Assembly (NCBI GenBank): GCA_965115995.1
Contig: OZ220472.1
Span: forward strand, 3,701,799-3,765,798
Source: Poriferisodalis sp026713105
GTDB lineage: Bacteria > Actinomycetota > Acidimicrobiia > Acidimicrobiales > Poriferisodalaceae
Direction of reading: 5' to 3'
DNA length: 64,000 nucleotides
In this document: in pieces, positions 34,847 through 43,189 of the stretch
Layout of the letters: every line of letters begins with the position of its first letter
Numbering within the stretch: position 1 is the stretch's first letter
The notes under the pieces: generated by a model
What the model was told of the DNA's origin: nothing
The model's input: the letters and a program-made list of their open reading frames with translations, nothing else
Database searches by the model: none
Made by a program: the position numbers and the translations under genes

Positions 34847-35980
34847 GTGGCAGTCCACCAGACACTGGTGCCCGGAGCGACCGATGCCCCCAAGCCCCGC
34901 GCGCTGCCAGCGCACTGCTACACCGATCCGACGATCTTGGACGCCGAGATGTCGGCGATATTCGCCCGGTCCTGGCAGCTCGTCGGTCATGTCTCCCAGG
35001 TGAGCGAACCCGGACAGATCCTCACAGCGGTCATCGGCGACGAGCCTGTCTTCGTGGTCAATGACAATGGCCAGATCCGCGCCTTTTTCAACGTCTGCCA
35101 GCATCGGGGTCACGAGCTGTTCCCGCAGCAGACTGCGGGCGGGGACGTCGCGGAGACGCCGGGTTTCATCATGTGCCCGTACCACGCGTGGGTGTACGGG
35201 CTTGACGGCCGGCTGGCAAGCGCCCGCAGTCGCGACGTCGGCGAGGTCTGCCTTGCGCCCGTCGCTGTCGACCAGCTTGCCGGATTGCTCTTTGTGAATG
35301 TGGATCCCGGTGCGCCCCCGCTGGCCGAGCATGCACCCGGAGTCGCTGAGGAGGTCTTGGCGATCGTCCCCGAAGCCGGAACGCGGGTGCTCACCTGGCG
35401 CCGAACGCAGCTCATTGACGCGAACTGGAAGATCGCGGTGGAGAACTACAACGAGTGCTACCACTGCCCGAACGTGCATCTCTCGTTCACTTCGGGCGTG
35501 GTCGATCCGGCCAGCTACCGCATCAAGCCGGAGGGCACGGTCATACGTCACACGGCCACCGGCGTCGAGGGCGAGCGCTCGCGCTATGCGCGGCCGGTGG
35601 ACAGCGACGCCTATGCCGCCTTCTACATCTGGCCGGCCTCTTCGATTCAGTGCTATCCCGGCCAAGCGCTCAACACGTACCGGTGGGTGCCCAGGGGGCC
35701 GGATCAGACGCTGCTCGTGCGGGAGTGGTGGTTCGACGGCCCAGAGCCGACCGATGTACAGCGCGCGATCATCGACCTGGACTGGAACACCACAGTGTCG
35801 GAGGACTTCAAGCTCGTCGAGTCGACCCAGCGCGGCGTTCGCAGCCGCGGCTACCGCCCCGGTCCGCTCGTCACCGAGCCGTCAGGAATCGCGTCGGTGC
35901 ACTCCGAGGACGCCGTGGCCCATCTCGGAACCCTCCTGCGGTCGGCCCTCGGCCCTGCATGGCCGGCGGAGGCCCGCTGA
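34847..35980 (+). CDS. Rieske [2Fe-2S] oxygenase, alpha subunit type
   Basis: 377 residues. The N-terminal Rieske domain binds a [2Fe-2S] cluster through CQHRGH (about residues 84-89) and CPYHAW (about 109-114). The C-terminal domain has the mononuclear iron motif in ENYNECYHCPNVHLSF (about 200-215). It resembles choline-monooxygenase and aromatic ring-hydroxylating alpha subunits. No reductase or beta subunit is adjacent, so the electron partner is elsewhere. The substrate cannot be assigned. GTG 34847 is used. A ribokinase-family gene follows 4 nt later. Confidence 0.9.
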   Translation: MAVHQTLVPGATDAPKPRALPAHCYTDPTILDAEMSAIFARSWQLVGHVSQVSEPGQILTAVIGDEPVFVVNDNGQIRAFFNVCQHRGHELFPQQTAGGDVAETPGFIMCPYHAWVYGLDGRLASARSRDVGEVCLAPVAVDQLAGLLFVNVDPGAPPLAEHAPGVAEEVLAIVPEAGTRVLTWRRTQLIDANWKIAVENYNECYHCPNVHLSFTSGVVDPASYRIKPEGTVIRHTATGVEGERSRYARPVDSDAYAAFYIWPASSIQCYPGQALNTYRWVPRGPDQTLLVREWWFDGPEPTDVQRAIIDLDWNTTVSEDFKLVESTQRGVRSRGYRPGPLVTEPSGIASVHSEDAVAHLGTLLRSALGPAWPAEAR

Positions 35981-35984
35981 TCCT

Positions 35985-36932
35985 GTGAGCGAATCAAAGC
36001 CAGCGCGGATCGCCGTGGTTGGCAGCCTGAACGCTGACGTCACGCTGTGGGTGCCGAAGCGACCTTCCCCCGACGAGACCCTGCATGCCGAGCGAATCGC
36101 GTGGTTCCGCGGGGGCAAGGGCGCCAACCAGGCGGTGGCGGCCGCCCGCCTGGGGGCCGAAGTGGTCATGGTCGGCCGGGTCGGCGACGACGAGCAGGGG
36201 CAGTGGCTGCGCTCGGGCCTCGCAGTGGAGGGCATCGACTGCCGGCACGTGAGGAGTGCCCCCGAACCGACAGGTCTGGCGGTGATCACCGTCGATCCCG
36301 ACGACGTGTCGATCGTGGTGGCAGCGGGTGCAAACGCATCTCTCGACACCGCAGGCGTGCAAGCGGCCAGTGCCCAGATAGCGGCCGCTGACGTGCTGTT
36401 GCTCCAAGGCGAGGTGAGTGCCGACGCGGCGCGCACTGCAGCCGAGATTGCACGCCAGCACAACGCGCTCGTTGTACTGAACCCGGCGCCCTACAACGAC
36501 GTCGCCCCGGCAGTGCTGCCGCTGGCGGATGTCGTCATCGTGAACCGGGCCGAGTCAGAGCAGCTGCATGCCGGCCGGGCGACTGTGCGGCTGCGCCCGC
36601 GGGCGGTGCTGGTGGAGACTCGGGGAGCAGCAGGCTGTGTGGTCCGCACACGGGATGCCCAAGAAGCGTCGATAGGCACGCAGGGCTCCCGCAGCACCAC
36701 GGTGCCCGCACCGCAGGTCACCGTTGTGGATGCCACCGGCGCCGGCGACGCCTTCGCCGGCGCGTTTGCGGTGGCCATGGCGTCGGGAGCGAGCACGCTC
36801 GAAGCAGCGCAGCTTGCCGTGCGGGCGGGTGCATGGGCAGTGACGGTGGCCGGCGCCCAGCCGAGCCTGCCGACGATGGCGCAGCTGCATGCCGCCTCCC
36901 CGGCGGGCGCACCTCCCCGCGCGGCTCCTTAG
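35985..36932 (+). CDS. rbsK: Ribokinase-family (PfkB) sugar kinase
   Basis: About 315 residues. VVGSLNADVTLWVPKRPSPDET and the diglycine WFRGGKGANQAVAAARLGA mark ribokinase proper; VVDATGAGDAFAGAFAVAM (about residue 250) holds the anion hole and catalytic Asp. D-ribose is the likely substrate but no transport or regulator genes are nearby. The C-terminal 15 residues (ASPAGAPPRAAP) are translated from a GC-rich repeat-like stretch. Its TAG overlaps the stop of converging upp within TTAG. Confidence 0.85.
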   Translation: MSESKPARIAVVGSLNADVTLWVPKRPSPDETLHAERIAWFRGGKGANQAVAAARLGAEVVMVGRVGDDEQGQWLRSGLAVEGIDCRHVRSAPEPTGLAVITVDPDDVSIVVAAGANASLDTAGVQAASAQIAAADVLLLQGEVSADAARTAAEIARQHNALVVLNPAPYNDVAPAVLPLADVVIVNRAESEQLHAGRATVRLRPRAVLVETRGAAGCVVRTRDAQEASIGTQGSRSTTVPAPQVTVVDATGAGDAFAGAFAVAMASGASTLEAAQLAVRAGAWAVTVAGAQPSLPTMAQLHAASPAGAPPRAAP

Positions 36933-37558
36933 GCGAGGCCGTAGAGACGGTCGCCGGCGTCGCCCAGTCCGGGCACGATGAACTTTCGCTCGTCGAGATG
37001 GCTGTCCACGGCGGCCGTCACGATGCGGACATCGGACGCGCCTGCCTGCAGGGCAGCGATTCCCTCGGGTGCGGCGAGCATGCACACCATCGTGACGGGC
37101 CCCACGCCCGATGCCGCGAGCATCCGGATCACCGCGGCCGCCGAGCCGCCCGTGGCCAGCATCGGGTCGAGCACCAGCACCGGTCGATCCTCCAGCACGC
37201 TCGGCAGCGACTCGAGGTAGCGCTCGTGGCCGACGCCGTCGGATGTCTCGATCCGACGCATCCCGATGAACCCCACCGGTGCAGCGGGCAGGAGCCTGAG
37301 CGCCGCATCGAGCATTCCCAGCCCGGCGCGCAGCACCGGCACGATCGCGGGCATCGGCTCGAGGCGCGAGCCCTCGGCGGGTCCGAGCGGTGTCTCCACC
37401 GGCTCGGCGACCGATGCCGCATCGGCGAGTGCTTCTGAGACCAGCAAGAACGTGAGCGCGTCGAGCCGCTGACGGAACTCCTCGACGGCGGTGTTCTTAT
37501 CGCGCAGCCGAGTCAGCAGGGCTGCGGCTACGGGGTGGTCGACGATGCTGACGCTCAT
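36929..37558 (-). CDS. upp: Uracil phosphoribosyltransferase
   Basis: Pyrimidine salvage: uracil plus PRPP to UMP. 209 residues; VPVLRAGLGMLDAALRLLP, VGFIGMRRIETSD, the PRPP loop VLVLDPMLATGGSAAAVI and FIVPGLGDAGDRLYG at the C-terminus are all diagnostic. ATG 37558 is chosen because the product then begins SVSIVDHPVAAALLTRLRD, the normal family start; the frame is open further upstream. Converges on the kinase gene with a 4-bp overlap. Confidence 0.96.
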   Translation of the reverse strand: MSVSIVDHPVAAALLTRLRDKNTAVEEFRQRLDALTFLLVSEALADAASVAEPVETPLGPAEGSRLEPMPAIVPVLRAGLGMLDAALRLLPAAPVGFIGMRRIETSDGVGHERYLESLPSVLEDRPVLVLDPMLATGGSAAAVIRMLAASGVGPVTMVCMLAAPEGIAALQAGASDVRIVTAAVDSHLDERKFIVPGLGDAGDRLYGLA

Positions 37559-37657
37559 GGGCAAGTACTCACGGTCTGTAGTGGGCCGGGGGACCAGGGT
37601 CCGCTCGAAAACTACTGAGGATGCGCGGGCACGTGAACCTTCCGGCTGCGGCACCTG

Positions 37658-37736
37658 ATGCCTCCCGCTCTTGTGAGCTTCGCTCACGGGCCGCTCGGGC
37701 CACGGCCTCGCCTTCGACTCAGCCTCTGGGTGCTCA
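37658..37736 (+). repeat. Repeat family A, copy A2
   Basis: 31-nt core at 37682-37712 (one base different from A1). The upstream part CTCCCGCTCTTGTGAG and the end motif (GACTCAGCCT) are both recognisable. Located between divergent upp and the LytR_C gene; the -10 used by the latter lies 30 nt further on. Confidence 0.75.
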
Positions 37737-37766
37737 GGGGTACACCCGGCAGCACTTTTTTGCCCC

Positions 37767-37772
37767 TACGCT
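37767..37772 (+). promoter_or_regulatory. -10 element TACGCT for the LytR_C gene
   Basis: Hexamer 7 nt before ATG 37780; identical to the box before the acyl-CoA dehydrogenase at 14.0 kb. Confidence 0.6.
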
Positions 37773-37779
37773 CACAACG

Positions 37780-38403
37780 ATGAGCAGCCAAGCTGGCGAA
37801 TCCAACAGCGGCGCGGCCGTGCGCGGACTGCTGCTGGTGCTGGTGGCCGTCGTCGTGGGCGTGTTGTTGCTCCGTTCGGTTGACGACCCCGACGACACCA
37901 CCGCCACCGACACCACGCCGGCTGCTGAGCCCGGCGACGCGCTCCCACCTCCAACCGAGGCACCGACCGCGGCGACGGGCGTCTCCGATGCCGGCGGAAC
38001 TGGCTCTGCCACGGTCACCACCGTGGCGCCCACGGTCACCGCCGAGCCCTCCACCGACACCACCTCGGCGGGGGCAGAACCGTTCCAGCCCCGTCCTGCG
38101 TCAGAGGTGTCCGTGCAGGTCGCCAACTCCACCGCGGTCCGGGGAGCTGCGGGGCGGCTGACCGACCGGTTCAAGACGCTGAGCTACATCACTAACACGC
38201 CGACCAACTATGCGGGCACACCGCTCGACAGCACGATCATCTACTACAAGCCGGGTGCGTTGCTCGAAGCGCGAGCGATCGCAGGTGTGCTCGAGCTCGA
38301 CCCCGACGACGACGTGCGCCAGATGCCGGCTGACACCTCGGCCATTCAAGACTTCGAGTCGCCCGACGTGCTGGTGGCGCTAGGGACCGACATCGCCGAG
38401 TAA
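37780..38403 (+). CDS. Membrane-anchored LytR C-terminal domain protein
   Basis: About 207 residues: a short cytoplasmic end, one transmembrane helix (about residues 14-31, GLLLVLVAVVVGVLLL), a Thr/Pro/Ala-rich linker (about 35-105), and a C-terminal LytR_C-type domain (SVQVANSTAVRGAAGRLTD onward). Such proteins are exposed outside the membrane and associated with cell-wall processes; a specific activity is unknown. The catalytic LytR-CpsA-Psr domain is absent. Glycerate kinase starts 5 nt later, so the two share a transcript. Confidence 0.8.
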   Translation: MSSQAGESNSGAAVRGLLLVLVAVVVGVLLLRSVDDPDDTTATDTTPAAEPGDALPPPTEAPTAATGVSDAGGTGSATVTTVAPTVTAEPSTDTTSAGAEPFQPRPASEVSVQVANSTAVRGAAGRLTDRFKTLSYITNTPTNYAGTPLDSTIIYYKPGALLEARAIAGVLELDPDDDVRQMPADTSAIQDFESPDVLVALGTDIAE

Positions 38404-38408
38404 TCGGC

Positions 38409-39443
38409 GTGCGGGTTGTCGCGTGCCCGGACAAGTTCCGCGGTACCGCGTCGGCAGCGGAGGTGGCAGCTGCGATCGCGGCGGGCGTGCGCCAGCACGC
38501 TGGTACGCGAGCCGAGGTCGTCTGCCTGCCCGCGGCTGACGGCGGCGAGGGCACGCTCGACGCGCTGGGCGGGCCGAATCGCACCTCATTGGTGACCGGA
38601 CCCCTGTGGGAACGGGTGGAGGCCCCCTGGCGACTCGCGGGCGACGACGCGATCGTGGAGATGGCTCGTGCAAGCGGGCTGCTGCTGGCGGGCGGGGCCG
38701 AGGGCAATGATCCGCTCGCCGCAACCACGGCCGGCACCGGTGAGCTGATCGCAGAGGCCGTCGCGAGCGGCGCCCGGCGCGTCATCGTGGGCGTGGGCGG
38801 CTCTGCGACCACCGACGGCGGCCTCGGAGCGCTCGATGCCATGTCGCCGCTGGCCCGCCTCGCCGGCGTCTCGGTGGTGGTGGCCTGTGATGTGCGCACT
38901 CGCTTCTGCGATGCCGCACGCATCTTCGGCCCGCAGAAGGGTGCCTCGCCGCCGCAAATCAGGCTGTTGACCCGCCGCCTCGAGCGGCTCGTCGACGTGT
39001 ACCGCGAGCGATACGGCACAGATGTCAGCGAGATGCGGGGTGCAGGCGCAGCGGGCGGCTTGGCGGGCGGGCTCGCGGCAGGCCTGCGGGCCGAGCTGAC
39101 ACCGGGTTTCGAGGTCGTCGCGACCGAGATCGGTCTGCTGGACGCGATCGAGGGCGCCGATCTGGTCATCACCGGTGAGGGACAGCTCGATGCAGGCTCA
39201 TTCGACGGCAAGGTCGTGGGCGGCGTGCTGGAAATCGCCGCCGAGAGCGGCGTGCCCGTGGGCGTCGTTGTGGGTGCCCGCGAGCCCGGCGCCGATCCTG
39301 CTCACTGGCGCCCGCCCGCGGGCGAGCCGCCCCCCACGGGCCTCGTGGTGCTGACGGAGCGATACGGGGCCGAGCGGTCGTTGGGTGACACGCTCAATGC
39401 AGTGCGGGAGGCGGCCGCCGAACTGGCCGAGCAACTCAGTTGA
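38409..39443 (+). CDS. Glycerate kinase (GK-I/GlxK type)
   Basis: Phosphorylates glycerate. 344 residues: CPDKFRGTASAAEVAAAIAAG at the N-terminus, PAADGGEGTLDAL, GVGGSATTDGGLGAL, FGPQKGASPPQI, and a C-terminal DLVITGEGQLDAGSFDGKV, all characteristic of the GlxK/GarK family. It ends 12 nt before the CIRCE element of groEL. Its link to the preceding LytR_C gene appears positional only. Confidence 0.92.
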   Translation: MRVVACPDKFRGTASAAEVAAAIAAGVRQHAGTRAEVVCLPAADGGEGTLDALGGPNRTSLVTGPLWERVEAPWRLAGDDAIVEMARASGLLLAGGAEGNDPLAATTAGTGELIAEAVASGARRVIVGVGGSATTDGGLGALDAMSPLARLAGVSVVVACDVRTRFCDAARIFGPQKGASPPQIRLLTRRLERLVDVYRERYGTDVSEMRGAGAAGGLAGGLAAGLRAELTPGFEVVATEIGLLDAIEGADLVITGEGQLDAGSFDGKVVGGVLEIAAESGVPVGVVVGAREPGADPAHWRPPAGEPPPTGLVVLTERYGAERSLGDTLNAVREAAAELAEQLS

Positions 39444-39454
39444 GGAGTTGGCGG

Positions 39455-39481
39455 TTAGCACTCTCTTCCCTAGAGTGCTAA
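39455..39481. promoter_or_regulatory. CIRCE operator (HrcA binding site)
   Basis: Perfect inverted repeat TTAGCACTC - 9 nt - GAGTGCTAA, the classical CIRCE. It is 77 nt upstream of groEL and predicts HrcA repression with heat-shock release. Confidence 0.97.
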
Positions 39482-39558
39482 TGACTGCTGCGATCACCGC
39501 GGCATCGTGACGTCGAGTCACCCCTTCCGAGAGTCATCCGAGACAGGAGCCACCTGAT

Positions 39559-41178
39559 ATGGCCAAGATGATCACCTTCGACGACGAGGCCCGCCGTGCA
39601 CTCGAGTCGGGTATGAACCAGCTCGCCGACGCCGTGCGCGTCACGCTGGGGCCCAAGGGCCGCAACGTCGTGCTCGACAAGAAGTGGGGCGCCCCCACGA
39701 TCACCAACGACGGCGTGTCGATCGCCAAGGACATCGAGTTGGAAGACCCGGTGGAGCGCATCGGGGCCGAGTTGGTGAAGGAAGTCGCCAAGAAGACCGA
39801 CGATGTTGCCGGCGACGGCACCACGACCGCCACCGTGCTGGCGTGGACCATGGTGCGCGACGGTCTGCGCAACGTGACTGCGGGCGCCAATCCGATGGCC
39901 GTGAAGCGGGGCATCGAAGCCGGCGTCGATGCCGCAGTGAGCGCCATCGAGGACATGTCGATCAGCGTCACCGACTCCAAGACCCACGTCGCGCAGGTGG
40001 CGGCCATCTCCGCCGCGGACGGCGACATCGGCCAGCTGATCAGCGACGCATTCGACAAGGTCGGCAAGGACGGCGTGATCACCGTTGAGGAATCGCAGAC
40101 GTTCGGCCTCGAGATGGACCTCGTGGAGGGCATGCGTTTCGACAAGGGCTACATCTCGCCCTACTTCGTCACCGATCCCGACTCGCAGGAAGCGGTGCTC
40201 GACGACGCGCACCTGCTGTTCATGCAGGGCAAGATCTCCGCGGTCCGCGACGTGCTGCCGGTGCTCGAGAAGGTGACCCAGGCGGGCAAGCCGCTCGTGA
40301 TCATCGCCGAGGACGTCGAGGGCGAGGCGCTCGCCACGCTCGTGGTGAACAAGATCCGCGGCACGATCCGCTCGGTGTCGGTGAAGGCACCCGGCTTCGG
40401 CGACCGCCGCAAGGCGATGCTGGCCGACATGGCAATCCTGACGGGTGGCCAGGTCATCAGCGAGGACGTCGGCCTCAAGCTCGAGAACACCACACTCGAC
40501 CTGCTGGGCACAGCCCGCCGGGTGGTCGTCACCAAGGACGAGACGACCATCATCGAGGGCGCCGGCGACGAGGCCGAAGTGCGCGGCCGCATCGAGCAGA
40601 TCAAGAACGAGATCGAGAACACCGACTCCGACTACGACCGCGAGAAGCTGCAGGAGCGGCTGGCGAAGCTGTCCGGCGGCGTGGCGGTGCTGCGTGTCGG
40701 CGCGGCCACCGAGGTCGAGCTGAAAGAGAAGAAGCACCGCATCGAAGACGCGGTCAGCACCACCAAGGCGGCCATCGAGGCCGGCGTGGTGGCCGGCGGC
40801 GGCGTCACCCTGGTGCGGGCCGAAGAGGCAGTGAGCGCAGTAGCGGACAGCCTCGACGGCGACGAGTCCACCGGTGCACGTCTGGTCGAGCGTGCCTTGG
40901 CCGGCCCGCTGAAGCAGATCGCCGAGAACGCTGGTCTTGAAGGCGGCGTGGTCGTCAGCCGGGTTCGTGACCTCGACGGCTCCATGGGCCTCAATGCCGC
41001 TACCGGCGAGTACGAGGATCTCGTCGCTGCGGGCGTCATTGACGCTGCCAAGGTGACGCTGTCGGCGCTGCAGAACGCTTCGTCGATTGCGGCGCTGTTC
41101 CTCACCACCGAGGCAGTGATCTGCGAAGAGCCCGACTCGGGCGGCGGTGCCCCCGGCATGCCGGACATGGACTTCTAG
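39559..41178 (+). CDS. groL: Chaperonin GroEL
   Basis: 60-kDa chaperonin, 539 residues. VTLGPKGRNVVLDKKWGAPTITNDG, VAGDGTTTATVLAW and AAVEEG-type motifs are replaced only slightly (AIEAGVVAGGGVTL). The C-terminal tail is GGGAPGMPDMDF, shorter than the GGM repeats of E. coli. No groES lies upstream or downstream, so this is a solitary groEL under CIRCE, as for actinobacterial groEL2. Start ATG 39559 follows ACAGGAGCCACC (GGAG 10 nt upstream). Confidence 0.97.
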   Translation: MAKMITFDDEARRALESGMNQLADAVRVTLGPKGRNVVLDKKWGAPTITNDGVSIAKDIELEDPVERIGAELVKEVAKKTDDVAGDGTTTATVLAWTMVRDGLRNVTAGANPMAVKRGIEAGVDAAVSAIEDMSISVTDSKTHVAQVAAISAADGDIGQLISDAFDKVGKDGVITVEESQTFGLEMDLVEGMRFDKGYISPYFVTDPDSQEAVLDDAHLLFMQGKISAVRDVLPVLEKVTQAGKPLVIIAEDVEGEALATLVVNKIRGTIRSVSVKAPGFGDRRKAMLADMAILTGGQVISEDVGLKLENTTLDLLGTARRVVVTKDETTIIEGAGDEAEVRGRIEQIKNEIENTDSDYDREKLQERLAKLSGGVAVLRVGAATEVELKEKKHRIEDAVSTTKAAIEAGVVAGGGVTLVRAEEAVSAVADSLDGDESTGARLVERALAGPLKQIAENAGLEGGVVVSRVRDLDGSMGLNAATGEYEDLVAAGVIDAAKVTLSALQNASSIAALFLTTEAVICEEPDSGGGAPGMPDMDF

Positions 41179-41210
41179 CGGGACCCTTCACAGCCCCACG
41201 AACAGCCCAA

Positions 41211-41261
41211 CCCAACACTGCATTACCCGCCACTGCACCACCCAACACTGCATTACCCGCC
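41211..41261 (+). repeat. 21-nt direct repeat pair
   Basis: The 21-nt sequence beginning CCCAACACTGCATTACCCG occurs at 41211-41231 and 41241-41261, exact copies with a 9-nt spacer that is itself similar (ACTGCACCA). Located between groEL and its terminator. Confidence 0.85.
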
Positions 41262-41263
41262 GA

Positions 41264-41292
41264 AGGGGCCCGGGCCACCGCCCGGGCCTCCT
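41264..41292 (+). terminator. Strong GC hairpin after groEL
   Basis: GGCCCGGGC (41267-41275) and GCCCGGGCC (41280-41288) pair perfectly around CACC, with AGG/CCT extending the stem. No U-tract. Confidence 0.6.
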
Positions 41293-41336
41293 CGCGTCCG
41301 GCCCACTGTCGGACGGAGCGATGCGGGGGGTGCCGG

Positions 41337-41342
41337 TACCCT
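41337..41342 (+). promoter_or_regulatory. -10 element TACCCT for fdhD
   Basis: Hexamer 6 nt before ATG 41349, leaderless geometry. Confidence 0.5.
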
Positions 41343-41348
41343 GATCTG

Positions 41349-42197
41349 ATGCGGCGGGGGCGCACGATGCGGGTGCTGGTGGACCGGCTGCGACAGGGCG
41401 AATGGCGGCGCTCGCCCGACGAGGTCGTGGTGGAGGAGCCGCTCGAGATCCGCCTCGACGGGCACATGGTGGCCACCACCATGCGCACGCCCGGGAACGA
41501 CTACGAGCTGGCGGCGGGTTTCTGCGCAGGCGACGGGCTGCTCGGCGACGCGACGGTCACCGGCGTGCGCTACTGCGGCGAAGGCCCCGCGGCCGAGTTC
41601 GAGTACAACGTGGTCACCGTGGAGACCGGCGGCCAGGCTCCGGTGCCGACGCCTCGCCTCGGCAACGTCAGCGCTGCTTGCGGGATCTGCGGCAGCACCA
41701 CCATCACCGACATGGCCGCACGCCTGGGGCCGCTGGCGGGCACCCACCGCTTCAGCGTCGAAGCTGTTCATGCGGCCTTGGCCGCGGTCCCGGGGACCCA
41801 GGAGATGTTCGGCCGCACCGGCGGCCTGCACGCTGCGGCGACGTTTGATGCCGACGGTCGTCTTGACGTGGTGCGCGAGGACATCGGGCGACACAACGCC
41901 GTCGACAAGGTCATCGGCCGCCGCCTGCTCGACGGGCGAGACGACGCTGCCGCCACGGCCCTGTTCGTCAGCGGCCGTGCGAGCTTCGAGATGGTGCAGA
42001 AGGCCTGGGCGGCAGGGATCGGCACCCTCATCGCCGTGAGCGCCCCCAGCTCGCTCGCCATCGAGTCGGCTCGGGCCGCCGCCATCACGCTGGCAGGATT
42101 CGCACGCGGCCGCGAGCTGAACATCTACTGCGGCAGCCTGGCAGGTGTGCCCGAACGTCTCGCCGACACCCCCGCAGCCGTCTCGGCGAATTCCTAA
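41349..42197 (+). CDS. fdhD: Formate dehydrogenase accessory sulfurtransferase FdhD
   Basis: Transfers sulfur to the bis-MGD cofactor of formate dehydrogenases. 282 residues. The CGICG motif (about residue 114-118) carries the two sulfur-relay cysteines; TPGNDYELAAGFCAGDGLL, REDIGRHNAVDKVIG and SGRASFEMVQKAWAAGI are conserved blocks. No formate dehydrogenase gene is in the window, so it serves an enzyme encoded elsewhere. A pair of family A repeats follows. Confidence 0.95.
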   Translation: MRRGRTMRVLVDRLRQGEWRRSPDEVVVEEPLEIRLDGHMVATTMRTPGNDYELAAGFCAGDGLLGDATVTGVRYCGEGPAAEFEYNVVTVETGGQAPVPTPRLGNVSAACGICGSTTITDMAARLGPLAGTHRFSVEAVHAALAAVPGTQEMFGRTGGLHAAATFDADGRLDVVREDIGRHNAVDKVIGRRLLDGRDDAAATALFVSGRASFEMVQKAWAAGIGTLIAVSAPSSLAIESARAAAITLAGFARGRELNIYCGSLAGVPERLADTPAAVSANS

Positions 42198-42237
42198 GAA
42201 TTGCGCGAATAGTTCAAGCTTCCCGCGTTGGCACCTG

Positions 42238-42351
42238 CTGTTTCCCGCTCGTGTTCGCTGCGCTCACGGGCCGCTCGGGCCACGGCTTCGCCCTGTGCTT
42301 CCCGCTCTAGCTCGCTTCGCTCGCGGGCCGCTCTGGCCCGGGGCTCAGCCT
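42238..42351 (+). repeat. Repeat family A, copy A3 (double core)
   Basis: A full 31-nt core at 42262-42292 is followed by a second, diverged core (GCTCGCGGGCCGCTCTGGCC near 42319-42338) and the end motif GGCTCAGCCT (42342-42351). This directly precedes the hemQ -10 box. Confidence 0.8.
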
Positions 42352-42353
42352 CA

Positions 42354-42359
42354 TAGGCT
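42354..42359 (+). promoter_or_regulatory. -10 element TAGGCT for hemQ
   Basis: Hexamer 6 nt before GTG 42366, placed 2 nt after GGCTCAGCCT of repeat A3, the same spacing as at 2049. Confidence 0.6.
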
Positions 42360-42365
42360 GCGCGG

Positions 42366-43067
42366 GTGTCGCAGATGCCAGAGGTGACCACGTCGGTCGG
42401 GTGGGGTGTGCTGCACCTGTTCTGCAAGCTGACTCCTGTTGCGGACCGTGCCGGCGTGCTTGCGGCGGTCGCAAGCACGGCCGACGACGACCATCAAGTC
42501 CTGACAGTCGCCGTCCTCGGCCACAAGGCCGATGTCGGCTTTATGGCCCTGGGGCCTGACCTGTGGCGCCTGCGCAACCTGCAGACACAACTCCAGCAAG
42601 CCGGCCTCGAGGTCGCCGACAGCTACGTGTCGATGACCGAAGTCAGCGAGTACGCGCCCGACCTGCCGCCCGAAATGAAGACGCCACGCCTCTACCCCGA
42701 GCTCCCGCCCGAGGGCAAGCGGGCCTTCTGCTTCTACCCCATGTCAAAGCGCCGCAGCGCAGTCGCCGAAGGCAGCGGCAACTGGTTCACGCTGCCCTAC
42801 GACACCCGCCGCGAGCTCATGTACGACCACGGCAAGTCAGGCCGGCGATTCCGGGGCCGCATCCTGCAGGTCGTGACCGGCTCCACCGGCGTCGACGACT
42901 TCGAATGGGGCGTCACGCTGTTCGGCGAGCACCTCGACGACCTCAAAGACGTCGTGTACACGATGCGCTACGACGAGGCCAGCGCCCTCTACGGCGAGTT
43001 CGGCACCTTCTACACAGGACTACTCGCCGACGTCCCCACCGTCGCCGACCGCATCGGCCTGCGTTAG
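42366..43067 (+). CDS. hemQ: Hydrogen peroxide-dependent heme synthase HemQ
   Basis: Coproheme decarboxylase of the coproporphyrin-dependent heme pathway; chlorite-dismutase fold. 233 residues. FCFYPMSKRRSA, NWFTLPYDTRRELMYDHGKSGRRF and QVVTGSTGVDDFEWGVTLF (two blocks of the C-terminal ferredoxin-like half) match actinobacterial HemQ; the Arg seen in chlorite-degrading enzymes is not evident. It partners functionally with hemE and hemY at 55.7-58.5 kb. GTG 42366 is set by the -10 box; the frame has an ATG three codons later. Confidence 0.93.
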   Translation: MSQMPEVTTSVGWGVLHLFCKLTPVADRAGVLAAVASTADDDHQVLTVAVLGHKADVGFMALGPDLWRLRNLQTQLQQAGLEVADSYVSMTEVSEYAPDLPPEMKTPRLYPELPPEGKRAFCFYPMSKRRSAVAEGSGNWFTLPYDTRRELMYDHGKSGRRFRGRILQVVTGSTGVDDFEWGVTLFGEHLDDLKDVVYTMRYDEASALYGEFGTFYTGLLADVPTVADRIGLR

Positions 43068-43100
43068 CAGGCGCAAACCCGTACGGCTGCGCTAGCAGGC

Positions 43101-43118
43101 GGCTCAGCCTCTTAGTCT
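43101..43118 (+). promoter_or_regulatory. Family A end motif with -10 TAGTCT
   Basis: GGCTCAGCCT (43101-43110) followed two bases on by TAGTCT (43113-43118), as in A1 and A3 but without the core. It would give a 5' UTR of about 65 nt for the acyl-CoA dehydrogenase gene at 43190. Confidence 0.45.
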
Positions 43119-43189
43119 GTTCGCAGGCCGGCTCGTCACCGCGGCGTCCCGGCGTATGCCCACAAACGAAGCGGCCCCGCGAGGTTGTG

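Noticed and set aside
36929..36932. Unusual 4-bp convergent overlap of two stop codons
   Set aside because: Overlapping convergent stops sharing TTAG occur by chance in compact genomes.
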